Part shown: positions 12,897-23,352 of the stretch, piece after piece
Numbering within the stretch: the first letter of the stretch is position 1
How the letters are laid out: each line of letters begins with the position of its first letter
NCBI RefSeq assembly: GCF_041381155.1
Contig: NC_091144.1
Location: 1,116,001 to 1,180,000 of the forward strand
Length of the DNA: 64,000 bases
Reading direction: 5' to 3'
From: Argopecten irradians
Lineage: Eukaryota > Mollusca > Bivalvia > Pectinida > Pectinidae
Made by a program: the position numbers and the translations under genes
Notes under the pieces: generated by a model
Databases searched by the model: none
Told to the model about the DNA's origin: nothing
The model's input: the letters and a program-made list of their open reading frames with translations, nothing else

Positions 12897-13139
12897 ACTC
12901 AGGTTTACAGTTATAGGTAAGATCGATTCACTTTTATGAAGTACGCAAATTTAAACCTTTAAACTCATTTCTTTTCTGCTCCTTTTTGAGGTAGGCTATT
13001 CAGGAAAATCACCTAAATCTATATAGATAGATCATATACATTTTGTGATGTTTTTGCTAATAATTAACCCACTTTCTAATATCATTGTTTTGATCAATAT
13101 ATAGCGGCGTTTGAAGCATCCTAGTATACATGTAATAAT

Positions 13140-13620
13140 ATAAGACTCTTTCATATGTGGGTATGAAGGATAGGGATATTCTACCCGAGGGTCACAAAAT
13201 GTAGTTAATACCGAGGCTTGCCGAGGGTTTTGCAACATTTTGTGTTCCCGAGGGTAGAACATCCCTATCCATATCCACTTATGAAAGAGGTTTTTTTTAT
13301 ACCTCAATGTTTTATTGCAACTTTACAACTATAATATCCCGCAATTTTGAAATAAATTCGAAGAAATCCACGACTGGAAGTCAATTTTCCATACATGAAA
13401 AATTATGTGATATTTTCAACACAAATCTCATTGTGTGCATCTTTTATAGTCAAACCAGTCATATTTGTGAAAAAAATGTTAAAATTTTACCGAGGAAATA
13501 GAGACTTTGTTGACGCCGTTGCGTCACGAGGCTTTATTGCATGGGTAGACATGCAATACAGCTTCAGGCGACATGAGTGTATTGCCCTGGACCAGGCAGT
13601 ATTACACCTGTAGTTATGAA
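13140..13620. mobile_element. Palindromic dispersed element (CCGAGGG hairpin), copy 1
   Basis: The left arm CTCTTTCATATGTGGGTATG (about 13146) pairs with CATATCCACTTATGAAAGAG (about 13270-13289). CCCGAGGGT and GTTCCCGAGGGTAGAA sit near the centre. The tail contains TACCTCAATGTTTTATTGCAA. Copy 2 is at 47344-47560, and similarity extends past the hairpin in both. The 64-91 codon open frames here are by-products. Confidence 0.75.
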
Positions 13621-14645
13621 TGAAAATCATATTCAATCGTAAAGTCTTCGTAAATGTATCGCATTTGGTGCATAGTTGTTTTCGTATGGTAGATACGTTT
13701 GTATAAATGATGCATTTTCTTTAATCATTCTGTTTTCCATATTTTTTATACAGCTATAATAAGCTATTTGAAAAGTTTTTAAATAAATCTTACTTATATG
13801 AAGTAAGTCGGCGACTTGTTCTATCATAAAAGCACAGGCATTACTTTTGGCCTTTCCTCGGCTATTCAGTCCTACGTAAATTTGTTATTAACGTATTTAT
13901 GATCAAATGTATATTGTATGCTATCCATAATACTGGGTTTATCAGGTTCATGCTTATTTCAGGATAATGTTTAAGTTTTTTTTAACAGATATATAAAGAT
14001 TTAAACTTTGTTTATAAATCAAATATAATGTGGACCAGCTAAAGCAGGAAACATTTACTCAATAGTTGTAATAAACATACTTACAACACATTTATCATTC
14101 TTACAATATCAAAACTTCGAGGTGAGCTTTAGTGTCCTCAGTCATCGAAATATCAGTAATATTGATTAAGTTTGCTGGTTAATAAGAGAATATGGCCAGT
14201 TTTGATACTACATTTATAGAAAAAAAAATAACAAAAATGAATGTCCATGAATGAAAAACTAAACCGATGGTAGTTATATGATAACTAATACTGTGTGTAG
14301 GAGTATGAACATCTAGCTTAGTTAAGACGAAAAACAGAACTAACTAAAATCATATTAATTCTATCACCATACTAATCGCGACCAATATTTTTTTGTAATG
14401 TCAACTTATTGGTCCGCCACTTACAAGCAAGCTATGTAATCATCAAAGTAAATTAAAACTCCGACTCGTATCGCTGCAATGCTCACTTTTCTGAAGCACG
14501 GTGGTCTTCCCACAAACGTAGCTGAGATTATTTCCAAATTGTGAAGTTGGCAATAGTAGAAAAGAGTCAATTACATCATGTTTCATTTCAAAATATTTTT
14601 TATTAAATCGTTAGATTTAATAGGGATTTGGCAGCAGGCATTGCC
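13621..14645. other. No gene seen
   Basis: AT-rich sequence between the palindromic element and the promoter at 14646. It would be intronic if the distal promoter at 12816 serves the 14971 gene. Confidence 0.4.
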
Positions 14646-14756
14646 TATATAAGCCCTCTCCCTGTGGATACATACATGTACATCTCAAAATCATATATAT
14701 AATATATGTAATTTTACAGACAACATTGAAATTAAATATATATTTAGGATACACTT
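14646..14756 (+). promoter_or_regulatory. TATA promoter and untranslated exon 1 of the Gly/Met-rich secreted protein gene
   Basis: TATATAAG at 14646-14653 predicts transcription start near 14676-14678. The untranslated exon would run to 14756, where ACACTT is followed by the strong donor GTAAGT (14757). The intron closes at the acceptor TATATTTCAG (14956), 14 nt before the ATG. Order and spacing support one transcription unit. Confidence 0.65.
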
Positions 14757-14970
14757 GTAAGTAATACTATGATAACACTCCAATAACGAGCAAGTATAAA
14801 AAGCATGTCAAGTATACATGTTGAAATTTCAATTGTAGTAAACCATTTTTTATTCTAAACATCTTGATAAACAAGGACTGTTTTACAATGCTTTTGATCA
14901 TATATCAGATGGCGTACAGGGGAAATCATAATATCAAACATAATTCTATATTTCAGATAAAAACGCCACC

Positions 14971-15624
14971 ATGTTTATCGCTATTACGTTGATATGCACG
15001 CTTTTCGGAGCTGCAATTGGCACTTTTCCTATGGGATATATGGGAAGTTCCACGTACAATCCCGGCTATAGTATGATGGGGGGATCTGGAATGATGGGAT
15101 CTGGAATGATAGGATCTGGAATGATGAGTGGAAGTTCATACCACCCTTATACGATGGGATCAGAAATGATGGGATCAGGAATGATGGGTGGAAGTTCATA
15201 CAACCCTTATATGATGAGATCAGGAATGATGGGATCAAGAATGATGGGTGGAAGTTCATACTACCCTTATACGATTGGATCAAGAATGATGGGATCAGGA
15301 ATGATGGGAGGACATTCCATGTATGGCACAGGATACTACCCAGGCATGTCCGGAGGCTATATGAGTGGAGGGTATTCCACTCCTTACATGATGGGTGGAC
15401 AGTCCATGTCTGGCTCAGGATACTACCCAGGCATGTCCGGAGGCTATATGAGTGGAGGGTATTCCACTCCTTACATGATGGGTGGACAGTCCATGTCTGG
15501 CTCAGGATACTACCCAAACAGCTACATGGGAGGCGCAATAATTGGCGGATCCTCATATCCTTATATGGGTGGACATAGTGGCAGTGTCACCATGAGTACG
15601 TTTACTAAAATAAATTATAGCTAA
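14971..15624 (+). CDS. Secreted Gly/Met/Ser/Tyr-rich repeat protein, candidate shell-matrix or structural protein
   Basis: Of 217 codons, residues 1-18 (MFIAITLICTLFGAAIG) form a clear signal peptide. The mature chain is low complexity, dominated by Gly, Met, Ser and Tyr. Residues about 30-110 carry repeats of GSGMMGGSSYxPY. Residues about 121-178 hold two identical 29-residue repeats (GYYPGMSGGYMSGGYSTPY plus ten more), encoded by two 87 bp units that match at every base (15331-15417, 15418-15504). The ATG has an ideal Kozak context (GCCACCATG) and sits 14 nt after a splice acceptor. No enzyme domain, and only one Cys, in the signal peptide. Such composition is typical of secreted structural proteins of mantle, periostracum, byssus or silk; the exact role is inferred. 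The C-terminus is uncertain: a donor-like GTACGT at 15596 may splice to 15768 and replace the last nine residues. Confidence 0.85.
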   Translation: MFIAITLICTLFGAAIGTFPMGYMGSSTYNPGYSMMGGSGMMGSGMIGSGMMSGSSYHPYTMGSEMMGSGMMGGSSYNPYMMRSGMMGSRMMGGSSYYPYTIGSRMMGSGMMGGHSMYGTGYYPGMSGGYMSGGYSTPYMMGGQSMSGSGYYPGMSGGYMSGGYSTPYMMGGQSMSGSGYYPNSYMGGAIIGGSSYPYMGGHSGSVTMSTFTKINYS

Positions 15625-15767
15625 TGTAATGTCACATCAACTAGAAAAGAAGGAAATTTTACTCAATTATATAATTACAATATGATAAACGTATTACTTC
15701 TGAAATAAGAAAACGACAGATATAACATGTGTATTATTTATTGACTATTATTATTTTTCTTTTGCAG

Positions 15768-15790
15768 CGAAGAAGCGAGGATCATATTAA
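15768..15790 (+). CDS. Possible alternative last coding exon of the Gly/Met-rich protein
   Basis: TTATTTTTCTTTTGCAG (15751-15767) is a textbook splice acceptor. Joining 15595 (ATG-A) to 15768 gives the C-terminal tail TKKRGSY and a stop at 15788. If the open frame to 15624 is instead correct, this would be a 3' UTR exon. An AATAAA at 15853-15858 fits as the polyadenylation signal in either case. Confidence 0.5.
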
Positions 15791-15852
15791 TAGGACCAGA
15801 CAATCGATATACGGGACCAGATTTCTTTTGGATTTGATTTGTATATTCATAT

Positions 15853-15858
15853 AATAAA
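15853..15858 (+). terminator. Polyadenylation signal AATAAA
   Basis: Located 62 bases after the possible last-exon stop codon and downstream of the strong acceptor at 15767. It is the first AATAAA after that acceptor. Confidence 0.55.
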
Positions 15859-15880
15859 TTCATGCAAGTTAAACAATAGT

Positions 15881-17109
15881 ATTACCTTACTAATTTGAAA
15901 TAGTGATGAAATCACTTTCTTTCTTACATATAAATGTAAATGTGGATGTGATTATGATTTTTCAGTCAGGTTTCGACTTTATGAACAAAAGCTCATGTTT
16001 ATAATGACTATCAGTTTCTCGTACCAACAAAGAAACCAGGAACACATGTTTCATTGCTCTCCAGACATCCTTGATACAAAAATAGTGAATTTGTGTAAGC
16101 TATATAGGCTACATATGTATATAATCCTATATATCTATCATTCCCATATATATACAGTTAGGATTTACAAAAGTTAATGTGGTACAATGATAATATGGGT
16201 CTGTTATGATATCATTACCAATCAAATAAGGTAATAAAAACGAAACAAATATAAAACATTATCATTAAAAACAGATTTTCTTTAGAGAATGTAGAATTCT
16301 GTCTTTCTGTCAACATTCAACCTTTTAAACTTAAAAAGAATCTGATTGACCTCGGCATCTTTGAGGAATTGAAAATATTCAAGATGGCCGCCACGAAGGT
16401 TGATAAAACTATATTAGTCAAATAACTTAGATCTATCTGTATTGTAATTGCAAAAGATAACCTTTCTCTCTTAATTCTAAACGATAAATGTCGATTATAG
16501 CTATCTTTAAAAATCATTTCTTTTTTTCTTCGGTTTTTTTTCCAAAAAACATTATTGCTTAATTGCACAACTTTAAACCAAAATATCGTAGTTCAAGATG
16601 ATTATTTAGTAGAAAAGATGTCTCACAAAATGTAATTAGGGCATTAGAGGATCGTAAAAAGCAATTAAAATTAGAATCTTAAGTATTCTATTCTCGGTCA
16701 GGGGACAGAAACTAGAGCCTTCCTCACAAGGGCGAGCGCTTTGCCTACGTTTATAATATGCAAATATATTGCTTTATGTAATCTTATATGCTATTTCACA
16801 TTTTTGGTATATTATGGCATCAGATGAACTTCATTCTTACATAATTGACATTTTACAAAATTAGGTCACTGTGACCTATATTTTGACACTAAGTTATAAA
16901 TGTCAACATGTTTTATTTTCTACATATAAATGTATTATTATTATCACCATTCAAAAATATCCTTAGGTACCAACAGAACGTGACAAAACAGAACGTTGCC
17001 CCTCCAGTTTAACCCCACCCATAAATCAAAAGGGACTCCGACCTGACCTTAATCATATGGCATATCATGACGTCCTGATCTCCGTGTATCTGTAAACAAA
17101 AAATATTGC
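15881..17109. other. No gene seen
   Basis: AT-rich intergenic sequence with short open frames only (83 codons at most, 16317-16568 on -), none with splice or domain support. Confidence 0.4.
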
Positions 17110-17232
17110 TTATCGGTCATGGCCACCAGATGGCCCATTCCTATCGGTTATGGCCACCAGATGGCCCATTCCTATCGGTTATGGCCACCAGATGGCCCAT
17201 GTTTATCGGTCATGGCCACCAGATGGCCCAAA
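17110..17232. repeat. Minisatellite, 31 bp x 4
   Basis: TATCGGTTATGGCCACCAG followed by ATGGCCCATTCC is repeated four times. A 64-codon open frame runs through it by chance. Confidence 0.9.
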
Positions 17233-17283
17233 TTGACACTCCTCCTTTGGATATGTCTTATTCTTGCGGTTTTTAAATCCTAT

Positions 17284-17571
17284 TTAAGATGCTCCACCGC
17301 CGACAGAGCATAAGCGATAATCATCATTTGAATAATAATTGATGTTTAATCGTGTCTGTATATAATTGTCTAATTAACGCAAAAATAGTTTTTTTAAAAA
17401 TTCGGGACGAAATTAATCAGTTTTGTTAATATCTTCAAGTAAAATTAGAAGCTCAAGCTTTTCAATGGCGGTAATTGTGTAAAAAAGGTACCTTTTGTAA
17501 CTGAAGGAAAATACCAATTAGTCTGCGCTTGTTTTTGATAGTGAGAAAAAAACATTTGTCAGCATCTTTAA
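17284..17571 (+). mobile_element. MITE-A copy (288 bp)
   Basis: Begins TTAAGATGCTCCACCGCCG and ends CAGCATCTTTAA. Internal landmarks AGAAGCTCAAGCTTTTCAATG and CTTTTGTAACTGAAGG are in the family order. It is slightly deleted inside relative to the 329-370 bp copies. Confidence 0.85.
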
Positions 17572-18489
17572 ATTGGGAAATAGCATTTTAACCCTAAATT
17601 ACTGTTATGTTAAGTACTACCCAAACATCCACGTGAACCGGAGTTAGTCATCAGTGATCCTACCCAGTATTTATATTGTTTCAATATGCTTAGTATTGTT
17701 GTTTAAACTTGTGTAGCTAGTGCAACCCATATTCACAGATCATCTCTACTGTAGATTATAGATCATGCATATCTCACAGTTTATGTAACAAGATCAACGT
17801 CACATCAGTATTTTGATGCTCGTATGAGCGCGAATCAATCGCTAAAAAATGTGCTTTTAATTCAAGCATTTTGCTCGTATTTATTGCGAACGCGTAGGTT
17901 CGCTTTATATGACAGTTGGGTTATGCATTTAATTGTAGCATGCAATGCATTTCTGATTATTAGCTAGTCTGTTATGTGGACATGTGAAACAGTTCGTGTT
18001 TTGTTTTGTGCTATTGGAAAGTACGTGCCTGGTGGCTAGGCTCCTCCTACAATGGGATGAGTAAATATTATTGTCGCATGTGGTGCTGTTTGCGAGGTGT
18101 TTGTTTTAATGAGGCGCATACATCATATTTGATTTGCATTATCAAAGGTTTAATCATTCAATGCAATTGTCAAAACTACTGCATTCAAAAGTCGTTGAAT
18201 TGCAGTATGATATAATATTTGCTTGAATCGCTGTATGTATTTCGCTAAGTTGCAGTTTACGTATGTGTGACAAGTCCGTAATTTAATAAAGGATTAGTTT
18301 TGAATCTTCTATAATTTCGTATATTTTTCTTTCTTTCCATAATTCGTGATATGTTTATTTATTTGTTTGTTTTCAAATATTATTTTGTATGCTCATATCA
18401 TGGATTGTCAATTTGAGGTTAATGTATCAGTGAGTGCTTTCTGTTTAGAGTCTTAAAACGTTTCATGTTTTCGTTTATTTATTCGTTTT
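17572..18489. other. No gene seen
   Basis: No supported coding or RNA feature. The open frame at 18006-18215 (+) has no splice or domain evidence. Confidence 0.35.
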
Positions 18490-19320
18490 TGTCGTTATTA
18501 TCATGAGATCGTTGAGGATGTCAGGTATTCTGAAAGATTTTTGTTCTTTCTCTATGATACCATAGGCGGCTTTGGAGATATCTCTGAGCATTCAGTGCCT
18601 TGAGTAATCAAATGTCAGTTTTTCGTAATGAATCGTCTGATTTTTCTACTCTCTGGGTTATATTTCGTTATAATCACCAGAGGCACATCCATATGTCTAT
18701 CCGTATTGATGCTGTCGAGAAGTTTCTCACGAGATAAAGAAACTGTTATTGACAGAGTTGTCCATCTCTTTGATTGAGTAGCCTCTTTTACGCAGCCTTT
18801 GTTTAAATATGTTGAGGGTGGTCTTCAACATATTAGGAACAGATGTGTTTCTCATATGCCGTATACATCCACCCTCTATAAGTCCTTTAAATGCTGAGGA
18901 GCTTTGTCCCCTACCCGTGTTATGATTTTTCAACACATATTTATGTCTAATTTGTTTCATTTTTCTTCTTCTCACTTTTGGAACTATTGGAGAGAACTTA
19001 TATAGGCTTTGCCTGTTGTTTAATCCAGTTGACATGTGCAATCTTTGTCAATAAAATTTGATGAAATGAAATGAGGTGGCTTTACGGCCTATATATTTTT
19101 CAAAATCATCTTGTTGGAGTTTCTGTTTTTTCGGTAAGAGGTACAACTTTCCGGGTCCAGTTCGTTTCATGTCTACTAGATATTTGTATATGGTAATACT
19201 ATCTATGGACCCGTCATTGTACATTGTCTTTTTGTTTCCTTAATGATTTTTTATGAATATGTTCTATAGAGTGATTCTCAATCGGAACATTGCGCTTTTT
19301 ATCTAGTCGCCGGTAAGCCA
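18490..19320 (-). pseudogene. Penelope-like reverse transcriptase relic, broken and internally deleted
   Basis: Read on the minus strand. 19320-19073 encodes an N-terminal part with IYKYLVDMKRTGPGKLYLLP, the conserved lead-in to the palm (a FYLLPKIHK-type motif). 19000-18727 encodes a post-palm segment with RHMRNTSVPN and FKQRLRKRGY. After a frameshift, 18727-18540 encodes VPLVIITKYNPESRKIRRF, then after stops PKPPMVS and RKNKNLSEYL, which match the TYNP, FPKPP and YRRxKNLRDxL signatures downstream of the palm. The catalytic palm is missing and at least two frameshifts and two stops are present, so it is dead. An 86 bp retroelement tail (about 18990-19075, + strand, ending GAAATGAAATGA) sits between the two parts. 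The family name is from memory of these motifs. Confidence 0.7.
18990..19075 (+). mobile_element. 3' tail of a retroelement inserted in the Penelope relic
   Basis: GAACTTATATAGGCTTTGCC and TGTTGTTTAATCC, then AATAAAATTTGATGAAATGA with a GAAATGAAATG end. The same tail, diverged, occurs twice inside array E at 34526-34629 and 35968-36079 (GATATAGGCATTGCGCCTG, TGTTGTCTAATTC, GAAATGAAATGAAAA). It is a 5'-truncated insertion in opposite orientation to the relic. Confidence 0.6.
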
Positions 19321-19368
19321 TCACGACTGGGCGAAGTAAGTAGTGTGCCGGCTTGTCAATATTATTAC

Positions 19369-19900
19369 TGTGACCCAGGTCATAGTATTTACCTGGACAT
19401 GTATGGGTACTGTATACCTGTGTACAGGTGCTAGTGTTATGTAATGTAAATGTCCTTGTTTACGTAAACTCATATCCAGTGTATGTGTACATGTGTTGTG
19501 GAATGTCGACGAACTGGTTTGACGTGACACCGACCTGAACTCTGTTAACAACTGCCTTGCATGCTTTTCTACATATCTACGTCACTTCCCTAGCTTTCCT
19601 CCTCTCCTCTCCCCATATCTCTGGCACTCCATTGCTGGACTCCTGGCCCAGCAGATCTGTCCATATTATACAGAGGGAAGCGATACGGAAGTATAGATAT
19701 ATTTATATCCATAGGATTCGCCGTTCAAGAAGCCTGGTAAGTTGACTAGCATGTAATATGAGTGTAGGGTCGTGTGAATCTTTTGTGTTAGTATTCCGGT
19801 GAGTTTGATTGTTTGAATTGTCTTTTGTAGTTTTTCTTGTCACCATTAAACTACCACGAACATATCCTATTCTTTGTCATGATTCCACACCCCGATGACA
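19369..19900 (+). mobile_element. 5' LTR of an LTR retrotransposon
   Basis: The 532 bp segment begins TGTGACCC and ends GATGACA, the TGT...ACA termini typical of LTRs. Two bases after its end lies an 18-base primer-binding site. The interior contains TATA-like TATTATACAG near 19652. No second LTR or gag-pol is in the window, so only the 5' end of the element survives. The left boundary is placed by termini alone and could shift. Confidence 0.6.
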
Positions 19901-19902
19901 AA

Positions 19903-19920
19903 TGGCGCCCAACGTGGGGC
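19903..19920 (+). promoter_or_regulatory. Primer-binding site, tRNA-Lys type
   Basis: TGGCGCCCAACGTGGGGC is identical to the primer-binding site complementary to the 3' 18 bases of tRNA-Lys(1,2) used by some LTR retroelements. It begins two bases after the LTR terminus, the normal position. Confidence 0.8.
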
Positions 19921-19946
19921 GCCAATTCTGTAACAGGAGAGGAGAA

Positions 19947-20060
19947 AATGTAGCGGCCAGACCGTGATTCGAACCCGGGACCCTCAGAATACTAGCCGAG
20001 TGCTCTACCGACTGAGCTACCTGGTCACCGACGATCGACCCAGTCCAACCCCGCTACATT
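19947..20060 (-). repeat. tRNA-derived unit bounded by 10 bp inverted repeats
   Basis: AATGTAGCGG at 19947-19956 and CCGCTACATT at 20051-20060 are perfect inverted repeats. Between them on the minus strand is a tRNA-like body (20026-19955): acceptor half GACCAGG, A box TAGCTCAGTCGG, anticodon-arm region CTCGGCTAGTATTCTGAG, B box GGTTCGAATCA, and 3' half TCTGGCC. The acceptor and T stems each contain a mismatch and the anticodon loop reads as eight bases. It is better seen as a tRNA-derived SINE-like unit than a working tRNA gene. Pol III promoter boxes are nearly intact. Confidence 0.75.
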
Positions 20061-20387
20061 ACTATTTCCTGGTTTTGGATAAGACCAATCAGAGAAGGTT
20101 TAGTTTAAATATAATCCTTCAGACTTGTATACTATTCTTGGTATGCAAGTTTTTGTTGATATTTTCTATTTTTGTTTACAATATATTTATGATTGAATGT
20201 ATATACAGTATAAGTATTAGTTATTTTTATTTACTCATCACTAACTTAAGCTTTGTTACGGTTATATTTTTTGATGATTACTCCAAATGGAGTTTAACAT
20301 GGTTTGATATATTTTTATGTGAATTTGAACATAGAGAACGTACCTGTGGGTTTTCAGTGACTTGCTCCAATGTAGGAGTGTTATAAC

Positions 20388-22180
20388 TTTTTATAAGTTT
20401 TTTATTTTATGGCATGTGCTAGTAGTCTCGTTTTATCTATGATTACTTACGTTGTGAGTAGGAGCTCGTCTTATCTATGATTACTTACGTTGTGAGTAGG
20501 AGCTCGTCTTATCTATGATTACTTACGTTGTGAGTCGATGTTCGTTTTATCTATGATTACTTACGTTGTGAGTCGATGTTCGTCTTATCTATGATTACTT
20601 ACGTTGTGAGTCGGAGCTCGTCTTATCTATGATTACTTACGTTGTGAGTCGATGTTCGTCTTATCTATGATTACTTACGTTGTGAGTCGATGTTCGTCTT
20701 ATCTATGATTACTTACGTTGTGAGTCGATGTTCGTCTTATCTATGATTACTTACGTTGTGAGTCGATGTTCGTTTTATCTATGATTACTTACGTTGTGAG
20801 TCGGAGCTCGTCTTATCTATGATTACTTACGTTGTGAGTCGATGTTCGTCTTATCTATGATTACTTACGTTGTGAGTCGATGTTCGTCTTATCTATGATT
20901 ACTTACGTTGTGAGTCGGAGCTCGTCTTATCTATGATTACTTACGTTGTGAGTCGGAGCTCGTCTTATCTATGATTACTTACGTTGTGAGTCGATGTTCG
21001 TCTTATCTATGATTACTTACGTTGTGAGTCGATGTTCGTCTTATCTATGATTACTTACGTTGTGAGTCGGAGCTCGTCTTATCTATGATTACTTACGTTG
21101 TGAGTCGATGTTCGTCTTATCTATGATTACTTACGTTGTGAGTCGATGTTCGTCTTATCTATGATTACTTACGTTGTGAGTCGGAGCTCGTCTTATCTAT
21201 GATTACTTACGTTGTGAGTCGGAGCTCGTCTTATCTATGATTACTTACGTTGTGAGTAGGAGCTCGTCTTATCTATGATTACTTACGTTGTGAGTAGGAG
21301 CTCGTCTTATCTATGATTACTTACGTTGTGAGTCGGAGCTCGTCTTATCTATGATTACTTACGTTGTGAGTCGATGTTCGTCTTATCTATGATTACTTAC
21401 GTTGTGAGTCGATGTTCGTCTTATCTATGATTACTTACGTTGTGAGTCGGAGCTCGTCTTATCTATGATTACTTACGTTGTGAGTCGATGTTCGTCTTAT
21501 CTATGATTACTTACGTTGTGAGTCGATGTTCGTCTTATCTATGATTACTTACGTTGTGAGTCGATGTTCGTCTTATCTATGATTACTTACGTTGTGAGTC
21601 GGAGCTCGTCTTATCTATGATTACTTACGTTGTGAGTCGGAGCTCGTCTTATCTATGATTACTTAGTTGTGAGCTTACGTTGTGAGTAGGAGCTCGTCTT
21701 ATCTATGATTACTTACGTTGTGAGTCGGAGCTCGTCTTATCTATGATTACTTACGTTGTGAGTAGGAGCTCGTCTTATCTATGATTACTTACGTTGTGAG
21801 TCGATGTTCGTCTTATCTATGATTACTTACGTTGTGAGTCGATGTTCGTCTTATCTATGATTACTTACGTTGTGAGTCGATGTTCGTCTTATCTATGACT
21901 ACTTACGTTGTGAGTCGATGTTCGTCTTATCTATGATTACTTACGTTGTGAGTCGATGTTCGTCTTATCTATGATTACTTACGTTGTGAGTAGGAGCTCG
22001 TCTTATCTATGATTACTTACGTTGTGAGTCGATGTTCGTCTTATCTATGATTACTTACGTTGTGAGTCGGAGCTCGTCTTATCTATGATTACTTACGTTG
22101 TGAGTCGGAGCTCGTCTTATCAATAAAAATGTAATCTTATAACTAGGTTTCGTATTTTATGGCATGTGTGAGTAGTCGTG
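20388..22180. repeat. Minisatellite array B, 38 bp unit, about 44 copies, between direct repeats
   Basis: The unit TATCTATGATTACTTACGTT plus GTGAGTCGATGTTCGTCT has three main variants: CGATGTTC, CGGAGCTC and AGGAGCTC. Units run from about 20426 to 22120. One disrupted unit is at about 21660-21690. The array is flanked by related single-copy sequence: TATTTTATGGCATGTG then TAGTAGTC on the left (about 20402) and TATTTTATGGCATGTG then TGAGTAGTC on the right (about 22153). The units are unrelated to array A despite the equal length. Confidence 0.95.
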
Positions 22181-22361
22181 TCTGTGATGCCTTGCAATGC
22201 GAATCAGGAATGATACATGGATTTTTTTGTGTAATGTCATACTGTTTTACAACAATTTCACGAATGAGGTTTCAACAGAGATTAGAAACATCCTTTTGAA
22301 TACATTTACATTATTTTCCCTTTAGTTGCGGGACAGTTTTTCTGCTTAAGCTTTCAGTTCG

Positions 22362-22690
22362 TCAACCACTGAAGATTGGGGTGATGTTCTTTCCATATCC
22401 TGTTGTGTATGGCGATGGCTCCATGGGTTTTTGAAGGTGTCCTTCTATTCCCTGGTGGTCTCTTTTTTCCGCCCAGGTCTTGGACTTGAATCGTTCAAAT
22501 TCATGTTGCTAATGCAGCTTTTTCTCTTCTAGCTGGTGAAAGAAATCAGCTCTTATTTGTTGTGTTCCCTCGTTGGTTTGTGTGGATGTGAGCGATTCCT
22601 TCACCTCTTCCACTAACGTTCTGATTTTTTGACTGGATGCAGGTGTTGATAAGGCTGCTAGTAACAGACTGCAGTCCTTGTTTCTTTAGC
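22362..22690 (-). pseudogene. Decayed coding fragment, probably from a transposable element
   Basis: The minus frame reads DCSLLLAALSTPASSQKIRT and continues through VEEVKESLTSTQ and IRADFFHQLEEKKLH to a stop. It resumes in the same frame as HEFERFKSKTWAEKRD to a second stop at 22362. The charged, helical, coding-like composition and one in-frame stop suggest a decayed protein. I do not recognise the family; a transposon-borne protein is likeliest given the neighbours. The overlapping + strand frame (22637-22897) is less convincing. Confidence 0.4.
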
Positions 22691-23189
22691 TTAGAAATTC
22701 AGTCGTTGAATACTTTCGTGGACATGCTGTCACATTTCGGGTTAAATTTGAATGTGAAGCCTATGAATGGTGGCCACATTGGCTCATTAGCCGTCAAGCC
22801 CACACTTTCCAAGCACAATTATGTGGTGGCGATTGAGCGCCGGTGTTTCATGATGTGGTGGATTCTCTGCATGTTTGAATTTGGCAGTGTGTTGTAACTT
22901 TCTACAGCTGGCTGTTTGGCTGGCATATTATCATGCAGATCCAAATCAAGATCGCTGTTATAATCCTTCTCATTGAGCTGGTTTCTATGTTTTCTATAGC
23001 TTCCCTTTAGGGTTGGAGTGAAAAAATTTGCGGAGGAAATACATTTTAAAATCGTTTAAGCATGTATCAAAACACGGACTATTTGCTTAATAGATCACCC
23101 ATAGCAAGTCGACCGTATTGTACAATGCTACATAGGAGAAGTAGGTACAATGCTAACGCCCTATTTGCAGGGCAAACACTCAAAAGGGT

Positions 23190-23352
23190 TACCTGGCACC
23201 GAGAAGGACGATATAAACTGATGTTTACAAAGGTCACCTGCTGCCGAGAAGGACGATATAAACTGATGTTCACAGAGGTCACCTGGCACTTGTCCCGAGA
23301 AGGATGATATAAACTGATGTTTCAAGTGGTCACCTGGTGCCGAGAAGGACTA
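23190..23352. repeat. 45 bp tandem repeat, left half (about 4 copies)
   Basis: The unit is GGTCACCTGGCACCGAGAAG plus GACGATATAAACTGATG and TTTACAAA. It is interrupted by the palindromic insertion at 23353-24106 and resumes at 24107. Confidence 0.85.

Noticed and set aside
15029..15556. 175-codon open frame on the minus strand
   Set aside because: Shadow of the Gly/Met-rich gene. The plus frame has the signal peptide, Kozak start and splice acceptor.
19955..20026. Functional tRNA gene
   Set aside because: Mismatches in the acceptor and T stems, an eight-base anticodon loop and the inverted-repeat frame point to a tRNA-derived repeat unit.
19964..20386. 140-codon plus-strand open frame
   Set aside because: It starts inside the antisense tRNA-like unit and continues through AT-rich sequence. 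No domain.
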